Assembly (NCBI GenBank): GCA_037893245.1
Contig: JBAIAA010000669.1
Span: 1,178,001 to 1,242,000 of the forward strand
Length of the DNA stretch: 64,000 bases
Origin: Crossaster papposus
Taxonomy: Eukaryota; Echinodermata; Asteroidea; Velatida; Solasteridae
Reading direction: 5' to 3'
Within the stretch, counting starts at the first letter, position 1; every line of letters starts with the position of its first letter. Of the stretch, positions 12,036 to 25,300 are shown piece by piece. Under the pieces are notes generated by a model. The model ran no database searches. It was not told where the DNA came from and saw only the letters and a list, made by a program, of their open reading frames with translations. The translations under genes and the position numbers were made by a program.

Positions 12036-12199
12036 TGTATTTTGACTGGACTACTGTCTTTTCAGCCGTTAAGTGTTCGCCTTTTGCGGGGAGGGGGTCC
12101 GTTTGTCTGTCATATATCTTGCTGGGTTTAACATTTTTATAGACATTTGTATAGAGTAAGAACATAAGTATTTATCTAGAGTTGAACAAGAAGGACTGT

Positions 12200-12560
12200 C
12201 GAACCATCGGACTGTGGAGTACCGTGGCCTCGTTCTCTGGAGAATTGAATGTGTAACTTGCAGGTGAAGCTACAGCTTGTGAGTTCGAGTCCGGCCTGGG
12301 ACTATGGTGCATGTGCCCTTGGGCAAGGCACTTTGTCACTCATTGCTACTCCCAAGAGTAAAATGGGTACCTTTGAGGGCAGAGATGGTTTTTGTGATTG
12401 ATTTAACTGCCTCGCGCGGAAATGGCAGCATCGAGCTGTATACTCCCCACGGAGCTGAGATGGTATTTGGAATGTTTCGTTGGCCCAATGATTAGGGGTA
12501 ATAATAACGTAAAGCTCTTCGATCTTGGTAAAAGCGCTATATAAAAAACCCGTTATTCTT
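12200..12560 (+). repeat. tRNA-derived SINE
   Basis: A B-box-like GAGTTCGAGTCCGGCC (about 12,281) sits in a tRNA-like head. It is followed by GGTGCATGTGCCCTTGGGCAAGGCACTTTG-type body (in part), TGGCAGCATCGAGCTGTATAC, and a tail AAAGCGCTATATAAAAAACCCGTTATT. Related minus-strand copies are at 16,599-17,530 and 58,790-59,140. The tail matches the 3' end of the LINE at 8,345, suggesting that LINE type mobilised the SINE. Confidence 0.8.
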
Positions 12561-12566
12561 CCAAAT

Positions 12567-12798
12567 GGGCACTTGGGGAGACAAATTAGCGTAAGTTTTT
12601 AGGTAATAAGGAGACAGTGGCACTTAGGGAGACATTTCGGTGTCTCTCTAAGTGCCTAGCTACCCTAAAAAAACGATATTTAGGAGTTATTTTTGTCCTA
12701 GAAAAATCTTAGAGATCTTAGAGAAAAGGGTTAGGGTAAACAAGTTAGGACTGTTTAAGTTTGTGTATATCTCTATGGGATTGTCTCCCCAAGTGCCT
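12567..12798. mobile_element. GGCACTTGGGGAGACA element, complete copy
   Basis: The left terminus GGCACTTGGGGAGACA mirrors the right terminus TGTCTCCCCAAGTGCC. Inside is a further inverted motif, CACTTAGGGAGACA against TGTCTCTCTAAGTG. It is inverted relative to the truncated copy at 8,089-8,345 and follows the SINE directly. Confidence 0.8.
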
Positions 12799-12814
12799 AT
12801 TATTATTATTATTA

Positions 12815-13085
12815 CGGTTGAACCGACTACCGAACCATCGGACTATTGAACCGTCGGACTAAACGAATCTTCGGACTGAACGAATCTTCGGACTAAACTA
12901 ATCTTCGGACTAAACGAATCTTTGGACTAAACGAATCTTTGGACTAAACGAATCTTCGGAATAAACGAATCTTCGGATTGTCGAATCTTCGGAATGTCGA
13001 ATCTTCGGATTGTCGAACCTTCGGATTATCGAGCCTTCGGATTATCGAATCTTCGGACTATCAAACTTTAGAATATCGAGCTGCC
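12815..13085 (+). repeat. 17-bp tandem array (TAAACGAATCTTCGGAC type)
   Basis: About fifteen degenerate copies of a 17-bp unit containing CGAATCTTCGGAC, drifting to CGAACCTTCGGATTAT at the right and ending ATCGAGCTGCCCTC. The CTTCGGAC core and the closing TCGAGCNGCCCYC recur in the 16-bp array at 45,690-46,190. Confidence 0.85.
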
Positions 13086-13302
13086 CTCCATAAAATAAAT
13101 GTTTGTTTTCCCCAAAACTTACTCTTACCTTAGACTCCACTATCACTCTCGTAAACAAATTGCCAATTTCAAAACACCTGCACGATGCCCTAGTTCTACT
13201 AGCCTAGTATTTAACAGGGTTAATTTAATGAGTTGTGAAAACCATACATTATTTAAAAAAAATCAACCATAATGGTTGATTTTTGTATCTTTTCATATGC
13301 AG

Positions 13303-13395
13303 ATCTCTGAACGGTGTCACGTCGTCGGCAGCGAGCAATGATCAGACGTTGGCGACACTCGTCAGCTTGGAGCGGTACGCCTATCTCATCAAGAT
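13303..13395 (+). CDS. Receptor exon: segment before the first clear LRR
   Basis: The acceptor TTTTCATATGCAG and donor ATGTGAGT bound a 93-nt exon reading [19 protein letters not shown] and on to YAYLIKI. It ends two bases into a codon, the same phase as all following LRR exons. The sequence is not a standard LRR; it may be a degenerate N-terminal repeat or the link to an N-terminal cap. This is the least certain exon of the gene. Confidence 0.6.
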
Positions 13396-16300
13396 GTGAG
13401 TGTCTCGTTACAGCTTAATTAGGCTTCGGGTTTCCATGCAGCCCGTGTCGGGCGGGCATAGACTCCACCGGCGAGTGGTTGGCGGCGGGCGCGTGGGTTC
13501 ACCCCGTGATTTTACCTGGGTCACGCCGGTTACTAAACTCGCTCGGTTTTCACCTGGCCGTACGTGATTAGGATCAAACGAATTACAGGAATCCTCGTGT
13601 CTGTTCCTATTTCGATTATCTCCAGAACCGTGCGCTGAACGAAATTCAAAATCGGCAGGTGTTTTGCTCAGGAACCCAAGAATGTGCAGTGTCAGGTGTG
13701 GATTAAATCGTTTGGTTGAGCGGTTCAAAACAAAAGCTGTCAAATACAAAAGCAGCAACATCGGAGGCCTAGACCCGCAAACGTGGCGTTATAAGACCGC
13801 CCGTACTGCACTGTTAAAACGCTGTTTAACCAGTTAGCGCCGGAGGACGTATGTATCCGCAATTTTTCGGAGATTTAAAACGGAAGACGAATAAGCACGT
13901 CCCAAGCAAGGCCCAAAAAAAATCGTTTACTATTCACGGATGACGCGTTAATCCGTGGAGGACGTCTATACACGCTGCAGATCGATGTTTCCTCGGTTGT
14001 TGCGATCGACGTGTATTTACGCCAAAAGTTACCCGCTAGCTCTGCGGTGGACGGGTATACACGACTGACATGTATGGCATACACGCGGTGGACGTGAATA
14101 CACGTCGACGTTGCCAAGCAAGCTTCGTTGACGCGGTGGACATGTATATACGCTATATCGTGGTATCACGCTTCAGTGATTAGGCCTATTCAACACCCTA
14201 GTTCCATTGTCTCGATTGAATTCATACTGCCGAAGATCAGCTGTGTCCAGTAAAGGAAAACGGCAAGGAAAACGGCGTTCGTTTTCAACCGGCGTCGGGC
14301 AGTGGTTCTTATGTTGTTGTTTTTCGCGATCGCCGTCGGACGATCGTGAATTTTTGTATCATATAAAATTCAATCGTAGAATATAGCGCAATCAGTTTGT
14401 TGGATGCCTACAATTATTATTTACTTTCAAATAAGTAAGATATTTCCTAATATTTCGGTAGTACAAATTGTCGATATCTGCAAATGGTGTATTCTTGGAT
14501 AGTTCTTAATGATAGTTCTTTTTTGCCACGTAGTCTGCAGGCGTGCCATTTGACGTAACTTTAATATTTTGTTTTGTATTGTTCAGCTATCTAGTGAACA
14601 ACAACCTCACGCGGCTGCATCTCGGTGAGCGAAACAGTCTGAAGTACCTCCGATTCCTGTAAGTAATAGTTCACAGACAAATTAACGACTGCACACAGAC
14701 AGGCAAATTCACTCTCTCATTTTAAATCATTTTTCTAATAATGTTCTTAAATCTTAATTTCTGCATGTTCTTAATTATTTTAACTTCAAAAAATTCAAAA
14801 CTTTAATATGGCAAAATATACGTTTTAATAATGCTGAATACTTAACAACTGCAAAAACTTCATGTTTATGTTCGTTCATTAATCGTGACCCTAAAATAAA
14901 AAGCAATATGCGCCGTGCCCCGCCCATAAAAGATGACGTCACGGTAAGAATAGAGCGTGACTGTACCAGGCTAAGTCTAGCCTTGAATGCAAGGCTATGC
15001 TGTATCCGCAACGTGGAATCATCGTTTGCCACAACACTAAACGTGTACATAGCCCGCAATGCATTATTATACATACTCAGCTGGTTCTCTATAATAATGC
15101 ATTGCGGGCTATGTACACGTTTGGTGTTATGACAAACGATGATCCCACGTTGCGCATACAGTGCAGCCTTGTATTCAAGGCTAGGCTTAGCCTGGTATAG
15201 CCACGCTATATTCTTACCGTGACGTCATCTTTTGTGGGCGGGGCACGGCGGATATTGCTTTTCATTTTTTAGGGTCACGAGTAATGAGCAAACCTAAACA
15301 AATAAGTTTTTGCCATATATTTCGCCATATTAAAGTTTTGAATTTCAGTTACCCTTTAAGTATCTGTATGTGTTTCTTTGTTGTAGCATTGGTATTGCGC
15401 TACATTTTCCTTCATCCATTCTGCGTCATCCTGCTTGCTATATACATGTATGGCTGAGTTGTATGGGTTTTATATTTATTAACTATTGCTTTTTAGTTTT
15501 AGTTTTTGTTTCAATTAAACTTATATTTTATCCTTTACTTCTCTTGTAATATACTAAATATTTTACTTCACACGTTGAGTTCATTACTAATTTTAAACAT
15601 CTAGGCTTAATTTTTGTTCAGTAAATATTTAAAATATTTTATTATATCTTGGTTTTTAAAGGTAGGATACACCATTGGTAATTGCTTGAATTATCATGAA
15701 TGGGTAGATTTGGGGGTTGTATTTTATAGTAAATATCGTTTAACTGACCTGTCCGAAGTTTTACAATCATGGATGCCGAGAAAAGCACGAAAACGGCGTT
15801 TGTTTTCAACCGGCGTCGAGCAGTTATTCTTATGTTATCTTTGTTTTTTCGCGCTCGCCGTCCAGCGATCGCAATTTTTTCTTTATAAAATTCAATTTTT
15901 TTCAGAATAATCACAGGATATCTAGCGCAATAATTTTGCTGGATGCCTAGAATCATTATTTACTTTCAAATGAGTAAACTATTTCTTAATAATTCGGTAG
16001 TAAATATTTTCGATATCTACAAATGGTGTATACTACCTTTAATACTTTCAAATTTCTTTTTTTAATCATTTGCATACCTTTTGTTCCAAACACATATTTT
16101 AAATATAATATTGTTTTCTATTTTTATTTGTCTTTTGTTTTAATTTGGTTTATGTTTATATTTCAGCATGTAGCATTTTAGTAATACTCTGTTTATTTGT
16201 TTAATTGTGCAGGGCCCTCACTAAAAGCAGTTGGCATTGACTGATGAGGCATACCCTGGTCAAAAGAGTGTTACTTAGAATTCAAATTTGTAGCATTCTG

Positions 16301-19300
16301 ATTCGTCCTTATCCCGGTAAATTCGTCTGGTGCACTCTCAAAACATGCAAAAAATTGTTAAAATTGTTTTAACTAACAATGTATACATTTTTCTAATTTG
16401 ACCAATGTTGGGTACATTTTACCCAACGTTGGGCAAAATCTTGAACATTTTTTTTTAACAAACTGGGGCCAATTTCATAAAGCTGCTTAAGAAAATAAAT
16501 TGCTTAAGCACAACACATTATTGCTCAGTAAAACCAGCTTATCAGCAACAACTTCATGTGATGTATATTATTTGTGATTGGTATATTTAATGTGCGGTGC
16601 TTATATAGAGCTTTATCACCAAAGTCTCAAAGTGCTTAAGAGTGGGTCCACGTAAATATTTCATATAAGTGTCCTCGGCATTTTTTTTTTTTTTTTAATA
16701 TGAAAGGACTTGGTAAGCAAGTAACAAAAATTGAAATATTTCTCAAATTTCATTGTTGTTTTTTTGGGAAAATGACCATTTTTGATGCACTACTGCCTTA
16801 AGAAGATACAATCCCCCAAACTTTTCTCACCAGATATGAAAAGACCAATGTTGGCTCTAATCAAATCCAAAAGGAAAATATTCTGAGACCCCTGGCAAGT
16901 TGAATTTTTGAGGGACAAAAATAGGTTCAAAATTACAATTTTACAAGCTCTGAAAACATGCTTTATTGCATGTTCTAAAAATAGCATAAGGGTGACATTT
17001 AAAACATTAAATTTTTGTCTCAAGTAAGGGCAAGGATGATACTTTGTAATGATATAGTTGATTTTGTGATAAAAGTTTGTAATTTGGCTGGGTGATTTTT
17101 TTAAAATAAGCAAAAAAACTGTTTTTGCAGCCCCAAAACTAGCCCAAAATGCCCAAAACACAAAATGGCCGGTTACCGTGGCAACGGGCAAAAGAAAAAA
17201 AAAATATTTCAATTTTTGTTACTTGCTTACCTAGTTCTTTCATATTAAAAAAAAAATAAAAAATGCCGAGGACACTTATATGAAATATTTACGTGGACCC
17301 ACTCTTAACATTATTACCCCGGTCATTGGGCCCATGAAACATTCCAAATACCATCTCAGCTCCCTAGGGAGTATACAGCTCGATGCTGCCATTTCGGCGC
17401 AAAGCAGCTAAATCAACCACAATAACCATCTCTGCCATCACAGGTACCCATTCACCCCTGGGTGGAGAGAAGCAATGAGTGACAAAGTGCCTTGCCTAAG
17501 GGCACACACACCATAGTCCCAGTCCCAGGCAGCTGTTGTTAGCTTAGCATAACGGTCACGTGAAATTTCGGCTCCTAACATGATTTACCAAGCAAGATTG
17601 TTTGTGGTTAAGCAAAATGTTGTGCTTAAGCATTTCTATGAAATGGGCCCCTGTGCAGTATGTGTTGTTCACCTGGTAACCAACTTGATTAAAATTAGTG
17701 AATTTACATAACGTTGGTTAAATCTGGTTAAATTTAATCAACGTTGGGTCAAATGACTCAATTTTACAGATTGTTACAGATTTTTCCCAACGTTAGGTAA
17801 AATGTACCCAACATTGGTCAAATTGGTAAACAATTACACATCGTTGGTTAAAAATGTAACCAACTTTTGTAACCAACAATATTTGAATACATGTTTTGAG
17901 AGGGTGTGGCGATCGGCGTAGCTGAATTGAAAGAGAAGAGTATGTTTCTGGTTACGTTTCTGGTAATCTACTGTTGCAACCGATAATGTCTCATCACCAA
18001 CCTATTTTTTCTGATTTTGATGTGCTGGGTCACATTTGACAACACTATCGGTCAATTTGAATGTGAGAGTTGGTGAATTTAAATAAAACATGTTTTTAAA
18101 TTTCTGGGAAAATTATAATTATCTTGACACAATATAATTTTTTTTTTCAACAGGCACGTGTCTTACAACAGAATACAAACGGTGGAATCTTCGTCCTTTG
18201 TGGCCGCTCCAAACTTGGTTCATCTGTGAGTTGAACAGTAGTTCTTGGACGACAGCGGTATATGCATTGGGAATGTACACGGTGGGATTTTGCATCTAAA
18301 GCGGACACGGCTAGTAGCTAGTAGTAGCAAAATGAGATTTCAAAAAAAGATTTCCAAATGCCATGGCCCAGTGGTTACAGTGTTCGACTCGTGTACGATG
18401 GTGCGTCGGTTCGAACCCGGCCATGAACATGGTGTTTGTGCCCTTGGGCAAGACACTTAACTACAATTGCCTCTCTCCACCCAGGAGTACTATAAATATG
18501 TACATGTGAGGTCGAGGCCGATTGAGCTCATATTATATACAGCTTCCGCGTGGTTTAGGGCCTGTTGAACGGGGTAATAATTGTATGTAAAGCGCTTTGA
18601 GATCGTTTATACAATAATCCAGAACTTGTACTTCAATTAGACCTAATTTGTTTTCTGAGTAATTTAAAAAAAGTCACATTATATAAATTATTTTATTTAG
18701 AGAAATAGGCATGCATTGTGGTAAACAATAAACCCAAATGGAACTTCTTCGGGTGTGTACAAATTCCCTATACCGAGGGATAAATTTGCCCATAGTTTGT
18801 ATTTTAGTCGGGCGCCGCGCAAATCAAGAAAACATCATGTAGTTTTGAATAGAACCTGGCGGACTATGAGTTTATAATTATGTATGTGGTTGTACGGATA
18901 AAGTATAGCCCTGGTACACACCCACTGACCTCTACACATGGACAGATCATCATTGTTTCACGCTTGAAGTCGGTGCAACATGGCGGACCCACACGTCACT
19001 CTGTGAGCCAATGAAATGTCCAGGTGTAGAGTTCAGTTGGTACGGTACGTATGACGTAATTTTTATAAATAACAAATGTACAGAGTAAATCCACTGACCT
19101 CTACACCTGGACATTTCATTGGCTCACAGAAGTGACGTCTTGGGTCTGCCATGTTGCACTTCCAGTTCGCGCCGACTTCAAGCGTTAGCACAGCAGAATA
19201 TGGACAATGGTCCGTCCAGGTGTTGAGGTCAGTGTACACACCCCTCTGTCGTCGGCATTGACCATGCGCAGCGAGGCCAAACCGAACGTGGGCAGCAGAA

Positions 19301-22300
19301 GGGGGAAGAGACGCGATTCGTGTAACAGCCAAACGACGGCAATTACTTGGAGAAAATGCACGCGGCGAGCCTTTGTTGAACAAACTTTAAATAACCGTCC
19401 CTTAGGTATATAGATAATAATCCCGATTTGTTTCTCCAGAGAAAAAGTTAACGTTGTATTTGTAAGGGTTCTACATTGCGGTGTTGATGCATATGCCACC
19501 TCGACCTCCGGCAGGAAATAAGTTCTAACTTAATTTTAAATCAACACGTTGCTGCGCTCTGTCTTTTTGTATTCACAAAAACTTGCTTGCTCGGTGCAGT
19601 TTGTTTTGTCGTGGAACTATTTACGGCCGTCGAGTTAACTTAGCCGAATTCCCCATACAATCACATTCTAATGCAACGAATTCCGTATCTTGTTGCTTTA
19701 AAATTGCAAAATGCAAATCGGGGATATACGTGTGTGAATGTAGCCTGCGACACACGGCAAGATAGTAACGGTGGCTAGGCAACCTATCAATACTCGTTAA
19801 CGTTTATCCTAAAGTTCATCTGGGGGCAAATGACATTTAGGCCTACTATCCTGCCCAGCCAATAGGACTGATCCAGTAGGCCACACCCCTCAACAGCTGA
19901 CCAATCACAGTGCATGATTTTCAAGGCACGACAAACCGCGCCATTTTGCCCAGCAACAAATCTTTACTTCAGCCTAGTTTACCGAACATTTTTGTGGTCG
20001 ATTTTATCCGTCGCAATTTATAGTATTTTAGGTAAAGGGACATTTTGGTCGAAATTTCAACCCAGGAAAGTTAAAATGGTTGAAATGTGAGAACTTTTTT
20101 GAAAAATAGCCTTCGACCCTCTAACCATTAAACACGAGAACAAAGTGTGAGTTTGTTTATGCATTCAAATTAGGGGACGTTAGGAAACAACATGATACAA
20201 CAGGATCTCCTAATAGGAAACAATAGGATCCCATATTGCCAAACGTCTCTGATTGCCATTAGTGTACAAACAAATTTAGGAGGTCTTCCGTTTTTGGAAG
20301 GCCTTCCATATCAGGTTTTGTACACGAATTCCAATCGTGGACTTTCTGTCAACCGTGGACCCTATTACCCTCTATTGTTCTACGTCCACTAGTTGAATGC
20401 GGATACAAACTCGATTGATGTTTACACATGTGGTGCGAAATACGGTACCCTCTGGAGACGTGAACACAATGGGGACAATGGGAGTGAAAATGTCTCCAAA
20501 GGGTAATTTATATAGATGAATATGTCTCCACTGGGCATTTTACGAATTAGATTTTTGGATTGTACTTAAATTACTCAAAAACTAGGGTTAGGATGTGGGT
20601 TAGTGTTAGTGTTTGGGTTAGGGTATAGGGCATATTGGGTCGAAATTTCAACCCAGGAACATTATTGTGGTTATAAATGGGAGCATTTAAAAAAAACGTG
20701 CTCGACTTTTTAACCATTTTGTACACCAAAACAAAGCCATGTTTCCACAGTGATACAAAAATGCGAATACGTGTGAATGTGCGTTTGTATTGACCGGCAA
20801 TCATGGTCGTCCGAAAACGTTAGAGTACAAACAAAAGAGGTAAGACGGTCGTGATTTTTGGCCATACAAAGCTAAATTCCGTCTGAAACGGAAGTCGCCA
20901 AAAAACGCATGCAAGTGAATTTTGACTCTTCAATACTGAATCGACGAAGATCGTCTTTTGTATGAATGGTCTAGTTTTGTTTTTGAATTTATATTGATTG
21001 CATGCACTTTGTCGGGGCAGACTGCAAGTTGTCGATTAGTGAAATGTGTGGCGTTTGGTTTTGTCCTACAGGGAACTACCAAACAATGAAATTGTTTACA
21101 TAGAGCCGAGAGCGTTCGAGGGATTGACGTCGCTTACTGAACTGTAAGTGCACAAGCTGTTATTGATCGATATTAATGGGCACTATGTCTCAAAATCCCC
21201 CAAAATACAATGTTTTTGATTGTTTACTTACCCCATTTTTAACATAGGTTAACAGGAAACCAACCTAATGTCTGAGAAAAGTCGCACACAAACCCAAAAC
21301 CCTGTTTACATCGGACACGACGGTGTACACATACGTTTTCCTGTCGTTTTCATTAAATGTTCGACACACGTTGCGTGTTTTCCAAAAATTGCACACAACA
21401 CCAATGCATAACATGTGTTTTCTTACACGTCCGCAAAAGGCAAACACTTTCTGACTGGTATCACGACTACACCCAAACAGCTCGAGTTTTGGCGGTCCGT
21501 TGTCTAAAGTCGAACTTCTGCCGTTTCTAATTCAATTAATTGGAGTCGGCAAAAGAGCGGCAAAAGAGCGGCAGTTGCTTCAAACGTCGATTTTATGTCG
21601 AACGCAATTCATTTGTTCAGTCAATTACCTCATCTGTTTACCTATCGTCTTCAGACGACAGGTCCTCATCACTTCACGACAATTCCATAGGCGCTGCTAT
21701 TTTGTTTCAAAACGTATTAGTCTGGCGCATGCGTATTTTCAATCGGTACCACTGTTTTAAAACGTAAACACCTGGTCTGGCGCAATGCGCAATTCACTTG
21801 AATTTAAATTGAATTAGACATGGAAGAAAAACGAGGTTTGAAGCACTGTCGCCCTTCTGCCGCTCCCTTCTGCCGCTCAGAGCGGCAAGATCTGTCGAGC
21901 TTACAGCGAAAGAGCGGCAGTTGCTTCAAACGTTGTGTCTAATCTTTCTGTCGTGTCTAATTCAAATCTTGAGTCAATATTTGAATTAGACACGGCAGAG
22001 GTTCGACGCTACTGGCCTTTAATCAAGATATCTTTGTACCATTTTTCGTCTAGAAAGATTCTCCATCGATATTGGTATTCGGATGGCAACCTCACAGTGA
22101 AAGAATAGTTTTTCACCTAACTACCTTAAGCCCTGTTCGCACTGGACTTAATTTGGGCAAACTAACCGAGCCAATGGGTAACTTACCCATTTCAAGTTCA
22201 GTGCGAACAGCCTGGGTAACTTTCCTCACAGGTAACTTACCCACGCCGCGTGGGCAGTTTAACCGAGCCAAAGGTGCCCAGGAAGATTGACCAGGTCAGT

Positions 22301-25300
22301 TTAACCGAGCCAGAAAATCCAGCGCGGACGCGACGTCTCGGTTAAATCTTCCATCACCCCAAAAAATAATGTTGAGAGCTAGCGTCGGGAACAGACGATC
22401 CGGTCGTCAAGTCGCGGTCATAGGTCGGTCACGCAGGGCGAACTCTTTATTGTTTTGGAGCCAGCTCGGTTATTTTACCCATGGTCTCGGCAATTCTACC
22501 CGCGTCAATTAAATCCAAGTGCGGACGGTGGAAAGATTAACCCATCGGAATGGTACCCGGCGTCATGGTAAAGTTACCCAAAATGTTTATCCAGTGCGAA
22601 CACGGCTTTAGTCTATAAAGGTTTAACATCTCGAATGCCTCAACTCTGTAACTGTTTTCACTTAGTTTCTGATACCCACTCATACAATAACAGATCAGTC
22701 TCACAAGGTAACCTAGCTCCGCCAGTATCCAAATCTAATTCAGGAAAACTCAAATTGGCGTCTCGTGGGGTTAATTTATTTAATGACCTCCCTGTGACAC
22801 TTAAATATCCTTACCTCCCACTCTAGCAAGTTTTAAGCACCATTATAAGAACCTGATATTTTTACATTTTATGGTACATGTAGATTTGGGGAAAGGAGAA
22901 GGCGAGCAAAGAAGGAAAAATTGTTCACTAACTTGTTTTAATGTTTGTTTAAATAATGTTTTATTGTTTATATTTCTAGTTTTAATTAATGTTTGTACTC
23001 GTTATATTTCTACTTTTATACTTCAAAATGTTTGTAAATCAAATAAGTTAAGAGGGCCTAATATTTCGATCTTAACAAGATCTTCTTTAGAGACTAAATG
23101 GCTGTGTACAAGAAACAAACATATATAGGGCAACATACAGCATGATGCACATCATGGATGCTGAAAAAACACAAAAGAAAAAAAGCACAGAGTTCAATGG
23201 AACAAACAACAAAAGGAGGATTAGGCTGAGGGATTAAAGGGTGAGGTCAGTGTGGGTAGGATCAAAGGCAGGGTAGGAACAAAAAAAGAAGGGGTAAAGC
23301 CACAAGGAAAGGGGTCCAGGGTGGAGATCAAAGGGAAGAACTAACAAAGAAGTATGAATAAGTAGGAGTGAGAACAAACAAAAACAAAATTCTGACAAGG
23401 AATGAATCTGAAACAGATGACAAATGGAGAAAAAATAGAAGTTAATCATTTCCTAGTTGGATGTTAAGCCCATGTGGTTGAATAGTCCGAAGTCGATTCA
23501 TCCAAACTTTCTCCCGGCTGAGGCGGACTGAGTCTTTCCGATGGCCAAGTGATTCTATGCCCTGAAGAATCATATCAGAAATGCAATGGTTAGTTAGGCT
23601 GGTTAAAGTGATGTCCTACAGGGGTATCCAGTATCCAAATGTTTGTAATTGCTGGACACCTTTGAAAAACAGTGATCCACGGAAAGGTTTCCCCATGGTA
23701 AATAATAACTAAATAAATAAATAAATAGATTTGGCTTCAGTTTACTGGAAGCATTCTTGCCTTTATTTGTAGTTAGCCACCCTGCACCGCAGATCTAGTC
23801 TATGGACTATCTGCTCGTTGGACGAGCGTCTATGATATGCGAGCAGATTCAATATGCAAACAAGACTGCATTTTGACTTCAAGATTCTGCCCATTTAGCT
23901 GCCGTTACTCGCGGGCGCTGTTTAGTTATAATAGGTCTCGGTGCAAAAGGATCGCTGACCGTGCTTCACAAAATACGGTCTAGAGCTAAAACTACTTACC
24001 CAAACTCAAGATATATTGTTATAATTTTTCTTCTGAATAGATTTTCCATCCATTGGTATTATTGGTATAGTTTTGGCTTCAAGTGAAAGTATGCTTGTCC
24101 GGTTTTTTTATGGACCACCATGTATAGATTGGGACTTTCATATCAAATTGGCGTGAATGAGAGCAATAATGAATAACACGTGGTGTTTATTTGTGTTAGG
24201 CTTCTGACAAGAGGTTTCTTTTGCGTGAAATGAAATCTCTGTGCGATGGCTCAAGTGTTTGGATTTTCCCTCTTGACAGTAATATCGTGGGAAACAAGAT
24301 ACAGACTCTGAGCGCGTCTAACTTCTATAGTCTCTACAGCTTGGAGATCATGTAAGTACTTTCGTACGACTATTGAATTGTGCTGTGCCCGGACAAGACC
24401 CTGTCGCTGCGCCGAGAGAAGACCCCGTCGCTGCGCCACGTATGTCCGAGCTGCCACCTTAGTTTTGTTCTGTTGTGCCTAGGTATTGCACTGGTCGCCC
24501 ATCAGCTTTTGTTCCGTAAACATATTCAGTCATTTCTTTTTCTTATTTTGATTTCAATATAGCTCTTCTGTTGCTCCGTATTCAAATGGGGCCAATTTCA
24601 TAGAGCTGCTTAAGCCCAAAATGTTGCTTAAGCACAAACACCCTTGCTTGGTAAATCAAGTTATAGGCGCGAAAATTACATGTGATCGTTATGCTAAGCT
24701 AACAACAGATAAACGACATTCACAAATAATATACATCACGTGGAGTTGTGGCTGGTAAGCTGGTTTTACTAAGCAAGAATGTTTTGTGCTTAAGCAATTT
24801 TTATGCTTAAGCAGCTCTATGAAATTGGCCCCTGCTCCCACAAAAACAGACATAGGTGTTTTTTTTGTTATTGTGAGATATTGTTATTTCCATTTAGTAC
24901 ACATCGTCAGCTTTCATTTGGTACCAAAACTACCTTTATACCATACATACTTCCAATTTTATGAGGATTTTAATTCGATGTATTTGGGAGATAAATTACC
25001 ACTTTTAAGACACAGTTTGTCTCAATACATGCATGATTTTTGTACTTTCTCATCAATAAAGTTGATTTTGTTTAACCTAACTGAGGGTTAAAGTATACAT
25101 ATTAAAGAATAACAAAATAACGAAAATCAAAATCGATGTCCGCCAGATTGTTCACCCCATTTCAACTTTAATGAGCTGTATCTCGAAATAACCTGTGCGA
25201 CTTATGTCGGGTTTCGTAAGATCGGAACGGGTCACAATGTCCTACACTGTAGTAGTCTTTTTGCAAGCAGTGATTTCGTTGGTTTTACTCTATTTGAGCT

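Larger units (their letters stand above)
16465..17651. mobile_element. GGGGCCAATTTCAT element, split by a SINE
   Basis: Termini GGGGCCAATTTCATAAAGCT and AAGCATTTCTATGAAATGGG match, in inverted orientation, the undisturbed copy at 24,591-24,833. Comparison with that copy shows that all DNA from about 16,599 to 17,530 is inserted material. Confidence 0.85.
16335..17903. mobile_element. Outer inverted-repeat element of a four-level nest
   Basis: The ends read CTCTCAAAACATG and CATGTTTTGAGAG. Inside them are mirrored stretches TGACCAATGTTGGGTACATT and AATGTACCCAACATTGGTCA. The centre of this element is occupied by a second element (16,465-17,651). No protein is recognised. Confidence 0.75.

Noticed and set aside
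14785-15350. MicroRNA precursor
   Set aside because: The stem is hundreds of bases long and typical of foldback transposons, not of a 60-100-nt miRNA hairpin.
20580-20640. GGGTTAGG-rich stretch as interstitial telomere
   Set aside because: Units are irregular and the same stretch occurs inverted at 56,258-56,305 in a dispersed repeat, so it belongs to that repeat.
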